Source: Nitrospira sp. (lineage in GTDB: Bacteria; Nitrospirota; Nitrospiria; Nitrospirales; Nitrospiraceae). Taken from it: 48,128 nt of DNA. Within the stretch, counting starts at the first letter, position 1; each line of letters starts with the position of its first letter. A program made the translations under genes and the position numbers. The notes below the pieces were generated by a model. The model did no database searches and was not told where the DNA came from. It saw nothing but the letters and a program-made list of their open reading frames with translations. Positions 7,143 to 15,061 of the stretch are shown here, piece after piece. Location of the stretch: positions 1 through 48,128 of the forward strand of contig JAHBWT010000023.1 in NCBI GenBank assembly GCA_019636815.1. Direction: 5' to 3'.

Positions 7143-9902
7143 ATGAAGGCCAAGCTGCGCCGTCTCCAATTTGTTAGGAGCGTCCTGGTACTGGCCGCCC
7201 TCTATGTCGGCGCGGCCAAACTCGGACTGATGTTGGCGTTTGTGCACGCCAGCGCAACCGCGGTGTGGCCACCCACAGGTATGACGCTGGCCGCGTTCCT
7301 GATCTTGGGATATCGGGTCTGGCCAGGTATTTTCCTGGGCGCATTCCTGGCCAATCAACTCACCGCTGGGTCGATTCTGACGTCCCTTGGCATCGCGACG
7401 GGCAACACGCTGGAAGGACTCATGGGCGCGTATTTGATGAACCGATTTGCCCACGGTCAGCGTGCCTTTTCCTCTGCACCAGGGGTGTTGAAGTTCGCGG
7501 CGCTTGCCGGATTGATAAGCACCACCATCAGTGCCACCTTCGGGGTGAGCAGTCTTGCTGTGGGCGGCTATGCCAGCTGGGCCAACTACCCATCGATTTG
7601 GATGACCTGGTGGCTGGGTGATGTCGCAGGGAACCTCCTCGTGGCTCCCACCCTCGTCCTGTGGTCACAACGTCCCCATGTGCGATGGAATCGTGACCAG
7701 ACATTTGAAGCGGCCCTCTCGATAGTCGTGCTCCTCGGGATGGGCCTGGCCTTATTCACTAATGTGGTCCCAGGGACCCTCAAAAACTACCCCCTCGTGT
7801 TTCTGGTCGTCGCGAGCCTTGTCTGGGTCGCCGCCCGCTTCAGTGAACGTGACACCGTCACCGCGACGTTCCTGCTTTCAGGGATCGCCATATGGGGTAC
7901 CCTGCAGGGCTCCGGTCCCTTTACCAGGGAGTCGCAGAATGAGTCCCTCCTGGTCTTGCAATCCTTTCTGGGTCTCAGTGGCATCATGGCTTTGGCACTG
8001 GCGGCGAGTATTTCAGAACGGAAACGGGCCGAGGCCGCCGTGCGTGACGCGCATAACGCATTGGAACAGAAAGTGACAGCACGAACGAGCGACCTCTCCG
8101 TGGCGAACCGGGAGTTGGAAAAAGAAGTGGCCGAGCGTCGGCACACCGAAGCACGATTGCATGAGCGAACGGACGCACTACGCGAGAGCGAAGCTCAAGT
8201 GACTGCCTATGCGCGGGAGCTGGAGCAGAAGAACCGCGACCTCGACCGGGCGTTAGTCGAGGCGCAGGCTGCCACACAAGCCAAATCCGCCTTCCTCGCC
8301 GTCATCAGCCATGAGATTCGTACTCCCCTCAACGCCATCATGGGGTTTAACGGACTCTTGCTCGATACTCCCCTGACTTCCCAGCAGCGGGACTACGCCG
8401 AAGATGTGCAGCGGTCCAGCGAAGCCCTGCTCGACCTCATCAACGACATTCTTGATTTCTCGAAGTTCGAAGCGGGCGGATTGACTTTTGAGACGATCGA
8501 TTTTGACCTCCGGACCACTGTCGAAGAGGCACTGGATCTCTTTGCCAAACCAGCGCAGCGCAAGGGCCTGGAATTGGGCTGTCTCCTGCATGCAGAAGTA
8601 CCCACGGCGTTACAAGGGGACCCCGGCCGGTTGCACCAAATCCTTATCAATCTTCTTGGCAATGCGGTCAAGTTCACCCGACAGGGCGAAGTGATGATGC
8701 ATGTGACACGGAGCAAGGAGAGCGCCGAGCGCACCCTGATCGAATTTGCCGTGGTCGACACGGGGATCGGCATTGCCCCCGAGGTACAGGAGCGTCTGTT
8801 CAAGCCGTTTACCCAGGCAGACACCTCAACCACGCGCCAGTTTGGTGGCACCGGACTGGGCCTTGCCATTTGCAAACAACTCGTGGAACAGATGGGCGGA
8901 CAGATTGGAATAGAGAGTACTCTGGGTCATGGAAGCACCTTCCGGTTTACGGTGTGGCTGACCCATCAACAGACTCGCGCGATACCATTGCCAAGAGGGT
9001 CTCTCGCGGGCCGGCGAGTCTGCATCGTGGATGACAATGCCACTAACCGACGTATCCTGGAACAATACGCGTTCCAGTGGGGCCTCCAGAGCGTCACCGC
9101 CTCGGATGGATATGAAGCCCTCGCTCTACTGAAAGGTGCGGCGGCCCGGGGCGAACCCTTTGATGTGGCGATTCTCGATTTGCAGATGCCGCGCATGGAC
9201 GGACTGGAATTGGCGCAGACAATCAAATCTGATCCCCTACTGGCGACCATTCCCCTGGTCTTACTGACCTCAATGGGTATGCGGGGGCAGGCTGAACAAG
9301 TGAAACAGGTGGGGATTGCCGCCTACCTGACCAAGCCCGTCCATCGCGCGGACTTATACGACTGTCTGACTATGATTGTGGACAGGTCAGCCCATGCATC
9401 ATCCCCTGACGTACTGGATGTGGGAGCCGCGAGTCGCCCCCGCGATGTGTTGGTGACCCGTCATGTTATTAAGGAAGCCGCCAGGGCGGCGCGCGCCCGC
9501 ATCCTCGTGGCTGAGGACAATATTGTGAACCAGAAAATCACTGTGATTCAGTTGGAAAAGCTCGGCTTCCGGGCCGATGTCGTGGCCAACGGGCTTGAAG
9601 CGGTCGACGCGGTCGCTCGAATCCGGTATGCGTTGGTCCTGATGGATTGCCAAATGCCTGAGTTGGATGGTTGGGAGGCCACGGCGATGATCCGAAAGGA
9701 GGAAGGGGCACGCGGAAGCCCACGGCTTCCCATCATCGCGATCACCGCGAACGCCATGCCAGGGGACCGCGAAAAGTGTCGTAAGGCCGGCATGGACGAT
9801 TATCTCGCCAAGCCGGTGACGCTCGAAGAGATCCGAGTCATCTTGGCCCGATGGATTCCGGGCCATTCCTCATCGGCTGTCCAACAGGAACCGGTGTCGT
9901 AG
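7143..9902 (+). CDS. MASE1-domain hybrid histidine kinase with two receivers
   Basis: 919 residues from ATG 7143, where the membrane domain begins; codons upstream lack protein character. Residues ~10-285 form a MASE1-type multi-helix membrane sensor ([20 protein letters not shown] is typical). A coiled coil (~300-375) leads to HisKA with the phospho-acceptor His in [10 protein letters not shown] (~386). The ATPase domain has [21 protein letters not shown] and GGTGLGLAI. Two receivers follow: VDDN with [11 protein letters not shown] (Asp ~677), and AEDN with [11 protein letters not shown] (Asp ~832), each with a Lys-Pro pair (TKPV, AKPV). There is no Hpt or output domain, so the signal must pass to another protein. 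It is the only sizeable gene between the toxin-antitoxin pair and tRNA fragment 3, so it appears to be island cargo. Ligand unknown. Confidence 0.9.
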   Translation: MKAKLRRLQFVRSVLVLAALYVGAAKLGLMLAFVHASATAVWPPTGMTLAAFLILGYRVWPGIFLGAFLANQLTAGSILTSLGIATGNTLEGLMGAYLMNRFAHGQRAFSSAPGVLKFAALAGLISTTISATFGVSSLAVGGYASWANYPSIWMTWWLGDVAGNLLVAPTLVLWSQRPHVRWNRDQTFEAALSIVVLLGMGLALFTNVVPGTLKNYPLVFLVVASLVWVAARFSERDTVTATFLLSGIAIWGTLQGSGPFTRESQNESLLVLQSFLGLSGIMALALAASISERKRAEAAVRDAHNALEQKVTARTSDLSVANRELEKEVAERRHTEARLHERTDALRESEAQVTAYARELEQKNRDLDRALVEAQAATQAKSAFLAVISHEIRTPLNAIMGFNGLLLDTPLTSQQRDYAEDVQRSSEALLDLINDILDFSKFEAGGLTFETIDFDLRTTVEEALDLFAKPAQRKGLELGCLLHAEVPTALQGDPGRLHQILINLLGNAVKFTRQGEVMMHVTRSKESAERTLIEFAVVDTGIGIAPEVQERLFKPFTQADTSTTRQFGGTGLGLAICKQLVEQMGGQIGIESTLGHGSTFRFTVWLTHQQTRAIPLPRGSLAGRRVCIVDDNATNRRILEQYAFQWGLQSVTASDGYEALALLKGAAARGEPFDVAILDLQMPRMDGLELAQTIKSDPLLATIPLVLLTSMGMRGQAEQVKQVGIAAYLTKPVHRADLYDCLTMIVDRSAHASSPDVLDVGAASRPRDVLVTRHVIKEAARAARARILVAEDNIVNQKITVIQLEKLGFRADVVANGLEAVDAVARIRYALVLMDCQMPELDGWEATAMIRKEEGARGSPRLPIIAITANAMPGDREKCRKAGMDDYLAKPVTLEEIRVILARWIPGHSSSAVQQEPVS

Positions 9903-10108
9903 GAAAGTTGATCCTGTTCTCTCTCGTCAATCATCTCAGAATATCTACCGATGTCTCTACTGAGATGATGTGGTCTTGGAGTACCGCCATAAAATAGACC
10001 AAATTACTCATATCAATCGAATCGGTAGAAAGCCGCTAACACAACGATCTAGAAGATAAAACTGGGAAACCATAGTAAATCCAAGCCTTGCTATTATTGA
10101 ATGATTAT

Positions 10109-10155
10109 AACTTTTAAGGCGAGGGCCCTGGGTTCGAGTCCCAGCCGGCTCACCA
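10109..10155 (+). other. 3' half of tRNA-Lys(UUU): attachment site remnant, copy 3
   Basis: Identical to copy 1 over AACTTTTAAGG through the encoded CCA, with an intact T arm and acceptor strand but no 5' half. About 100 bp upstream matches the region upstream of copy 1 at an estimated two thirds of positions (ATCAATCGAATC, GATAAAAC, GGGAAACC, TATTATTG), as expected if both are the arm of related elements. It marks the right boundary of the kinase-bearing compartment. Confidence 0.8.
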
Positions 10156-10526
10156 CTTGGGACCAGAGACAGAACTTTCAAAACGGCCTTCCTCCTCAAT
10201 CCGCCTGCATAGGCTCAGCCATATCGGGTGAGTTAGGCGACGACAGGTCTAGTAAGCGAAACAACTCGCAAATCCATTCTTCCCTAAGCTAGATCTAGCA
10301 AACTCTTCATCAGCCTGCGGCAAGATGTGTGACGGTTCACAACGATGCTGTTGCGATTGTGTTCGCACGATCAACGCATGTCTGTTTTGAGATTGGAGCG
10401 ATGAGCACCGATATGTTATCAGTGTAGAACGAACCGTGTGGCGGACGCGGGCCACTTCCTGCAGTAATCGCCACACCATGGAAATGACGTTCCAAGAACT
10501 CATACGACTGTCGTGGAGACATAGCG
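10156..10526. other. Intergenic stretch after tRNA fragment 3
   Basis: No gene is supported. Short open frames on both strands lack ribosome binding sites and coherent composition. Confidence 0.5.
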
Positions 10527-10697
10527 ATGCCCAAAGCCCGAAGTGCTGGCCAGTGTTATCGATGCGAAGCCGAAGATCGAGTCAGGATGACCTTTATGAC
10601 ATGCACCCGGTGCCGCCGGTATTTCTGTAGTGAGCACGGCACCTCGGAATTGGACCAATGCGAAGTATGCATTGAAGGCGGCGAAGAGACGGAATAG
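10527..10697 (+). CDS. 56-residue zinc-finger protein with paired CxxC motifs
   Basis: ATG 10527, with GTGGAGAC upstream as a plausible ribosome binding site, opens a 56-residue frame. It carries CYRC (~10-13), CTRC (~26-29), FCSEH (~33-37) and CEVC (~45-48), followed by an acidic tail. Seven Cys and one His in this spacing can hold two zinc ions in a cross-brace or double-ribbon arrangement like AN1 or B-box folds. Such a protein is likely to mediate protein or nucleic-acid contacts and has no catalytic motif. It stands alone right of tRNA fragment 3, with no DNA-processing partner. The ordered metal ligands make chance unlikely; the function is unknown. Confidence 0.7.
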   Translation: MPKARSAGQCYRCEAEDRVRMTFMTCTRCRRYFCSEHGTSELDQCEVCIEGGEETE

Positions 10698-10785
10698 CGA
10701 ATGATCAATCGGAGTGACCGGTGAAAAAGTACCGGCAGTCTTGCCTAGCGACATCTGTCTGTCCGGCATCAAGCTGTCTTCGCAT

Positions 10786-10930
10786 GTGTCTGGTCGCTAT
10801 CGACGATCGCCGACCGGCTAACACCTGCGAGGCGCATCGCTCGCGCCAGTGATTCTGTCGCTCCCGCTGCGTGACCCTCTTCGGCACGCCGGTTCCGGTC
10901 TCTGCTCGGGGGAAGCCGCCGGGGCTTCCC
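10786..10930. repeat. Diverged repeat module copy 3 with hairpin terminator
   Basis: GTGTCTGGTCGCTATC, then GCCGACCGGCTAACACC, then GCATCGCTCGCGCCAG align with 3911 onward in copy 2, including the CTCCCGCTGC and CACGCCGGTTCCGG blocks. It then jumps to an 8-bp hairpin, GGGAAGCC with GGCTTCCC (10910-10930), followed by TTTCTCGCTGTACAAT. The small gene found in copies 1 and 2 has been deleted between the two conserved ends. Confidence 0.65.
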
Positions 10931-11097
10931 TTTCTCGCTGTACAATATCCTCCAGTCATTGCATACGTCATTGTGAGCAACACCATAAGCCACGGCTCAC
11001 CTGTTCCATCAGGGTCGCTGACACCACACCACATTCCGGCCGTACCGCGATTTCGTGCGCATTTGTGAGCCCGTGATGTTTTGTGCTTCGGGGGCCT

Positions 11098-11283
11098 TCA
11101 ATAGAGCGGAGGCTGCGGCCCCCAATGCAAGCCGGCGAGGTCAGGATCCTCGCCCTCCTGCGTCGGCCGGTTCAGCTTGGCGGCCTTCCGCTGTACTCGG
11201 CGTTCTTCTTTTTCACGTTGTTTCTGCTGACGTGATTTCTCACGGTCCCGCTTTGCCTGGGTAGTCTTACCTGTTCCTGCGAT
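11098..11283 (-). CDS. Small highly charged protein, apparent ATC start
   Basis: About 62 residues, mostly Lys, Arg, Glu and Gln (for example REKSRQQKQREKEERRVQRK), then a conserved-looking end GEDPDLAGLHWGPQPP. It looks like a single charged helix or disordered basic protein. The coding part begins AGTGKTTQAKRD. Exactly where the start should be, 5 nt after a strong GGAAAGGAGG site, stands ATC. The next upstream frame-compatible ATG would add ~35 residues of poor composition across the ribosome binding site. So either ATC is used, or the ATG has mutated and the gene is silent. It is the second gene of a minus-strand pair (40 nt after the gene at 11324). Role unknown. Confidence 0.55.
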   Translation of the reverse strand: MAGTGKTTQAKRDREKSRQQKQREKEERRVQRKAAKLNRPTQEGEDPDLAGLHWGPQPPLY

Positions 11284-11323
11284 GGTGCCCTCCTTTCCGG
11301 TGCGACGTGCTGATATAAGAGAC

Positions 11324-11593
11324 CTACTGCGAAGCGCTCCCACGTTTGCGATCAACCGCCGCCGCCTTGGGCCGAGGTTTGGAGCGCACATCCGTCTGGC
11401 GAGAGCGGGAAAGAGTGTCCGAACTCAATCCCCAACTGGCGGCGGACGAGATCTGGCGGCGAATGTCCTCGATTGACGGTGACGAGGATGATTGCGCCGG
11501 ATCTTGGAGTCCCAGCATTTCCCAACGGACCTTGGTTCGAAGAACGACCCGCTTCCGTCGATGTGAGGCTTTGGCGCCCCATGATGTATTCAT
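11324..11593 (-). CDS. Hypothetical 89-residue basic protein
   Basis: Begins at ATG 11593 behind a clear ribosome binding site (GGTGGAGGAGCG), chosen over an ATG at 11647. The N-terminus is basic and ordered (ASHRRKRVVLRTKVRWEMLG). A Ser-rich acidic patch follows (SSSSPSIEDIRRQ), then a basic C-terminus (VRSKPRPKAAAVDRKRG). No membrane segment, signal peptide or catalytic motif is seen. It forms an operon with the charged protein at 11098-11283. Two small, basic, Lys/Arg-rich products from one transcript suggest a nucleic-acid-associated or stress role, but that is only inference from composition. I do not recognise the family. Confidence 0.6.
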   Translation of the reverse strand: MNTSWGAKASHRRKRVVLRTKVRWEMLGLQDPAQSSSSPSIEDIRRQISSAASWGLSSDTLSRSRQTDVRSKPRPKAAAVDRKRGSASQ

Positions 11594-11937
11594 CGCTCCT
11601 CCACCTTTAAAGTTGTTCTGACACTTATGGGCGGCGGGATCCGCCATTAATCACCGAGGCTTGTCGAGGGTGCAGGCCTGATCGAAATGGGCAGGCACGG
11701 CCTGATGATTGCAATCGCGCAGGAACGACACGGGGAGGGAAAAGCGCGAGGATCGGAATGATCCACCCGGTTACTCTACCACATCATGGTCTAGATTGCT
11801 CACGAGAGGCAAGAGGTGGATGGCTGTTGAAATATGGATAAGCTCGAGAGCCTGTAAGCGAAGTGCATCGGGCAGGATTACGCCGGAGCCCAGTTCAATG
11901 CCAAGAGTGTGCAGAGGCTAGGTCTAATGGAAAATGA
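11594..11937. other. Intergenic stretch, nothing recognised
   Basis: Contains the promoter region of the minus-strand pair. A plus-strand frame from 11709 has random composition and is rejected. Confidence 0.5.
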
Positions 11938-11963
11938 CAGAGTGCTTCAGCTGAAGCACTCTG
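11938..11963 (-). terminator. Palindromic terminator of the RRM gene
   Basis: A perfect 26-bp palindrome (CAGAGTGCTTCAG and its complement) 27 bp past the RRM stop codon. On the minus strand it is followed by TCATTTTCC, as expected of a Rho-independent terminator. Confidence 0.7.
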
Positions 11964-11990
11964 CCGGTAGGTCGTTGATGGCGAAGCGGG

Positions 11991-12296
11991 TTAGTAGCGG
12001 TTACGGGTATATCCACCACCGGATCGACCCCCCCCACCAGACCGAGGCTCCATCGGCTTCGCCTCATTGACCGTGAGCGATCGTCCATCCATCTGTGAAC
12101 CGTTTAAGGCCGTGATCGCAGCCTTGGCTTCCTCAGCGGTCGACATTTCGACAAAGCCAAAACCTCGAGATTGGCCGGTGAATTTGTCCGCGATGATGCG
12201 GGCCGATTCGACGGTCCCATGCTCGCCAAATAAGGTGGTAAGTTGAGATTCGGTTGCTGCAAATGGCAACCCGCCAACATACAGTTTTGTACCCAT
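11991..12296 (-). CDS. RRM-domain RNA-binding protein, glycine-rich tail
   Basis: 101 residues starting at ATG 12296, five bases after AAGGAGG; an upstream in-frame ATG at 12347 has no such site. A single RNA recognition motif fills residues 2-78. RNP2 is KLYVGGLPF (~3-11) and RNP1 is GQSRGFGFVEM (~40-50), with the aromatic residues that stack on RNA. The tail GGGGRSGGGYTRNRY is Gly/Arg-rich, as in cyanobacterial Rbp and plant glycine-rich proteins. Bacterial members act on single-stranded RNA and are often cold- or stress-induced. The gene stands alone with its own palindromic terminator, and a hairpin sits ~155 bp upstream. Family assignment is secure; the RNA targets are unknown. Confidence 0.92.
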   Translation of the reverse strand: MGTKLYVGGLPFAATESQLTTLFGEHGTVESARIIADKFTGQSRGFGFVEMSTAEEAKAAITALNGSQMDGRSLTVNEAKPMEPRSGGGGRSGGGYTRNRY

Positions 12297-12450
12297 GAGA
12301 GTCCTCCTTGTGAGAATGACATTGTCCATGACGCGAGAGGACTTCAAAGGGGAAGGAGAGGGCCAAAGACGTAATAGGTGAACGGCTCAGGTCAGGCTTC
12401 CGATCAGATTCTCGGTAGGAACAACATCGGTGGTAGGCCGTTGGATGATC

Positions 12451-12479
12451 GTTTCATGCGAGGCCCTCCGCAATGAAAC
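12451..12479. promoter_or_regulatory. Hairpin between the RRM and PilZ genes
   Basis: GTTTCATGCG pairs with CGCAATGAAAC, leaving one bulge and a 7-8 nt loop. It lies upstream of the RRM gene and downstream of the PilZ gene, both minus-strand, so it could be a leader element of the first or the end of the second transcript. No T-run follows on either strand. Confidence 0.4.
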
Positions 12480-12597
12480 ACCGTCATTCTATCAGGTAAG
12501 CGCGAAAATAGCTACTCTGTCGTTCCGATCGATACGACGTTATCTCACGGAGGTGGACGGGTTAGATAAAAGCTGAAGAGTTTCGGTGCGCCGTCGT

Positions 12598-13248
12598 CTA
12601 GTTGTTCGCAATCGGATCCCGGCCGGTCCGTGCACGAGCCGCTTTGAGAGCAAGCATCCTGCGAATGATGCGGCGCGCCTCCGGAAAAATCGTTTCCGGC
12701 AAGCGGATGAAGGGTGAGTGACGCTCTCCCTCCTGAAAGTCCGAGTTGCCGGTCCCGTGCGCATCGGCAGACATGTCGGTCGAATCGGTGTGAAGGGCGG
12801 AGAGTTCTCGCTGCAGGTCCTCAACGGATGGAACGGGAAACTCTGGTAAGACGGTTGCGCTATGAGTCATCTCATCTCTGGGGTGAACGGAGATCTCATG
12901 GTCGGCGGTTCGTGACATCCATATGAGGCCGAGTTTTTGGCGAAGGAACTCGTCGACCCAGGTGTGGTCGATGGGTGCCATTTCGTGGGCCTCAATTGCA
13001 AATTCATGATCCTTCACCCACAGCACGGTCGCCCGTTGGATACGAAGTGGGGTGGACCGTTCGGGAATGGAGACTTGGAGAGTCAACTGCATGCCGGGGA
13101 CAACCGGCATCGATCCCGCGAGTCGCCAGCCGAGAGAAGTCAAATCTAAGACAGTCCCTTCCGCGACAAGCTCATCACTTCCATACAGCATGGGCCATCT
13201 GACCGGAAACCGACTATAGCGGCGCACGGGATTCGGCCTGTTCGTCAT
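12598..13248 (-). CDS. PilZ-domain protein, probable c-di-GMP receptor
   Basis: 216 residues from ATG 13248, with GGAAGGAG upstream. The PilZ domain occupies ~8-105: the R-x3-R element is RRYSRFPV (~9-16), and the second motif is DLTSLGWRLAG (~35-45), close to the D-x-S-x-x-G consensus with Thr-Ser-Leu-Gly-Trp. PilZ domains bind cyclic di-GMP through these two elements and change partner or output activity. The C-terminal ~110 residues are acidic, then basic (FPEARRIIRRMLALKAARAR), and may be the effector or docking part; I do not recognise them. No diguanylate cyclase or pilus gene is adjacent. PilZ assignment is secure; c-di-GMP binding is inferred from the motifs. Confidence 0.85.
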   Translation of the reverse strand: MTNRPNPVRRYSRFPVRWPMLYGSDELVAEGTVLDLTSLGWRLAGSMPVVPGMQLTLQVSIPERSTPLRIQRATVLWVKDHEFAIEAHEMAPIDHTWVDEFLRQKLGLIWMSRTADHEISVHPRDEMTHSATVLPEFPVPSVEDLQRELSALHTDSTDMSADAHGTGNSDFQEGERHSPFIRLPETIFPEARRIIRRMLALKAARARTGRDPIANN

Positions 13249-13598
13249 AGGTACTCCTTCCGCTTATGCCTATCCTTCCTGATAGACAAAAGCGTAGCAG
13301 GGAGAGTAGCCGAGCGCATTCCCCAAAATATCTGCTACGAAAGAGGGGGGTGCTCATTCTGAACACAGAAGCCACTGGCGAACCATGGTTTCGGTGGCCT
13401 TCACGTGACACATAACATCGTCTAATGGGATCAGCAGAAAGGCCATGGACGATACCATCGGGCGGCCTCGCCGGGCAGTTCGAGGCCACTGATCCTCTCG
13501 TCGAAAGTAAAGTCCGAAAAGCAGACTACAGAAGCCGTATGTTATCTTGAATCCATCGTCCGGTAGCAAGGCTCGATTGTAAAATAGGAGGCGAAGCG
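13249..13598. other. Divergent promoter region
   Basis: 350 bp between the minus-strand PilZ gene and the plus-strand IscA-like gene. A minus-strand 71-codon frame (13354-13569) has no ribosome binding site and is not supported. The plus-strand site ATAGGAGG precedes the start at 13599. Confidence 0.5.
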
Positions 13599-13907
13599 AT
13601 GAAATTTACACGACCGGCTGTCGAACGGTTGAAGAAGTTGATCATCGAGCATCCCGAGGATCCCATCGTGAGGGTGCAGGTCAAGGATATGGACGACCGA
13701 CGGTTGGCCTTCAGCATCACGCTGGAAGATCGAGCTCAGCCGGAGGATCAGGTCCAGGCGATCGACGGGTTGACGGTGGCCGTCCCCGCGGCGAGCGCCG
13801 CGCGCATGGACAGCGTTATTATGGATTATCAGGATCTGGGAGGATTCAAGTTCCATCATACCGATCAGCAAGATGAATCCCGATCCGATCTCATCAAGTT
13901 GAACTGA
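13599..13907 (+). CDS. IscA/HesB-fold protein lacking all cluster cysteines
   Basis: 102 residues from ATG 13599 behind ATAGGAGGCGAAGCG. The sequence follows the A-type Fe-S carrier fold end to end: the helix PAVERLKKLIIEH (~6-18), strands RVQVKDMDDRRLAFSITLED, the V-x-x-x-A-A-x-x-M turn where carriers have a conserved loop, and YQDLGGFKFHH (~76-86) in place of Y-x-x-x-L-x-G-x-G-F. Canonical members bind iron or clusters through a C-x(n)-C-G-C set; this protein contains no cysteine at all. It cannot therefore act as a normal cluster carrier. It may bind metal through its His/Asp residues (FKFHHTDQ) or serve as a scaffold. It is monocistronic. Confidence 0.75.
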   Translation: MKFTRPAVERLKKLIIEHPEDPIVRVQVKDMDDRRLAFSITLEDRAQPEDQVQAIDGLTVAVPAASAARMDSVIMDYQDLGGFKFHHTDQQDESRSDLIKLN

Positions 13908-14010
13908 GGCGTCATGATCTCTCTTTATACATTGCGCCGTCCCTCGAATCCCTCCTAGAATATAGCGTTCGAAGCGTTGCCGGCCATCCACATGGTCTGG
14001 ATCATGAACC

Positions 14011-14805
14011 ATGCCGTCCAACGACAATAAGAAAAAGAAAGCTGAAGTTGCTCGCGCCAACACTCGCCGGATTATCGAGCAGGCGCCGAAAATATTAATT
14101 GGTTTGTTCGCGATCACGGGTGTGGCCTATCTGGCGGGATCGGTTTACACGCGATCGTATTTTTCAGAATTTGGAGCCGCATGGATCTTGGATGAGGTTC
14201 CGACGACGGTCTACTTTAGCCAAAGCTGGATTCCGCTGCTCTTGATTCTCTTCTTGGGCTATCTGGCTACCACGAACCTGGCTTCTATGGAGAGTCACGG
14301 CAACGTCACAGGAACCAAACGTTTCAAGGTGTCCGTTGCCGTGGTTCAGTATGGCCCATGGCTTCTGGTCGGGTTCCTCACCATGATCCCTCTGCTCAGT
14401 GGATTGAGCTGGGTCATGCCTACCATTGTCCTGTCGGTCGTTGCGATCGCCCTTCTTCTCCTATTGTTTGCCTCGACACTTGAACTCCTGGTCGTGCGGT
14501 TCGCCAAGGCCGGCGGGCACATTGATCTGTCGATGGTATACCTTTCTCTCGCCGTCATGGCCGTCGGTCTGTATATTGTATCGGTGCAACTTGGCCTGAA
14601 TTGGGCACGAGTCGATAAACAAGCCTCATCTAGTCTGTTCAAGGTGTACCTTCGCGATGATGAGGCCAGGGAATACAAGGTTCTGTTCGCGACTGGTGAC
14701 AAACTGTATGTATTCCCAAGTGCCTACGAAGGAGAATATCCTCCCGTAGCAGCCACGGCGGCCTCCGAAGTTACGTTTATCCCCTCTGGCGCCAAAACCG
14801 ACTAA
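14011..14805 (+). CDS. Multi-pass inner-membrane protein, unknown function
   Basis: 264 residues. A basic cytoplasmic N-terminus (DNKKKKAEVARANTRR) precedes about five hydrophobic segments, near 30-46, 70-86, 113-132, 134-155 and 172-190. The last ~70 residues are soluble and probably periplasmic (VDKQASSSLFKVYLRDDEAR onward). The soluble tail is beta-rich (YKVLFATGDKLYVFPS) and could be a small sensor or adaptor domain. No transport, enzyme or signalling motif is recognised. The start at 14011 has only a weak ribosome binding site; the positive-inside N-terminus supports it. It lies ahead of the NtrC-type regulator on the same strand, but 256 bp apart, so co-transcription is uncertain. Confidence 0.75.
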   Translation: MPSNDNKKKKAEVARANTRRIIEQAPKILIGLFAITGVAYLAGSVYTRSYFSEFGAAWILDEVPTTVYFSQSWIPLLLILFLGYLATTNLASMESHGNVTGTKRFKVSVAVVQYGPWLLVGFLTMIPLLSGLSWVMPTIVLSVVAIALLLLLFASTLELLVVRFAKAGGHIDLSMVYLSLAVMAVGLYIVSVQLGLNWARVDKQASSSLFKVYLRDDEAREYKVLFATGDKLYVFPSAYEGEYPPVAATAASEVTFIPSGAKTD

Positions 14806-14934
14806 AGCTTGGTCGAGGAGGGAACTATCTCTCGGTCCACCCCTCAATTTCAGGAGCCAAGATTCTTCCAAGCAGTTCAGCATACATCTCTATGTCGAAG
14901 TTTCCTTCCAGCTATCAACTTCCCTGGTCCCTTC

Positions 14935-14950
14935 TTTGCAAATCTGTTAT
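14935..14950 (+). promoter_or_regulatory. Possible sigma54 promoter of the NtrC-type regulator
   Basis: TGGTCCCTTCTTTGCA has GG and GC separated by exactly 10 nt and a TTTGCA -12 half, against consensus TGGCAC-N5-TTGC. The -24 half matches only in TGG and one C. It lies 112 bp before the regulator start at 15062 and would allow autoregulation. It is a sequence match only. Confidence 0.35.
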
Positions 14951-15061
14951 TGATGTGTATCCCTGAGTGCATAAACTGGCCCATAATGCGCCACCTACCG
15001 AGGTCGGCTGTGGCGTGATGGGGCAGCCCTTGGTGATCTGGGGGGTTGAGGAGAGAAGGAA

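Noticed and set aside
13354-13569. A 71-codon minus-strand gene between PilZ and the IscA-like gene
   Set aside because: No ribosome binding site; it overlaps the promoter and ribosome binding region of the plus-strand gene.
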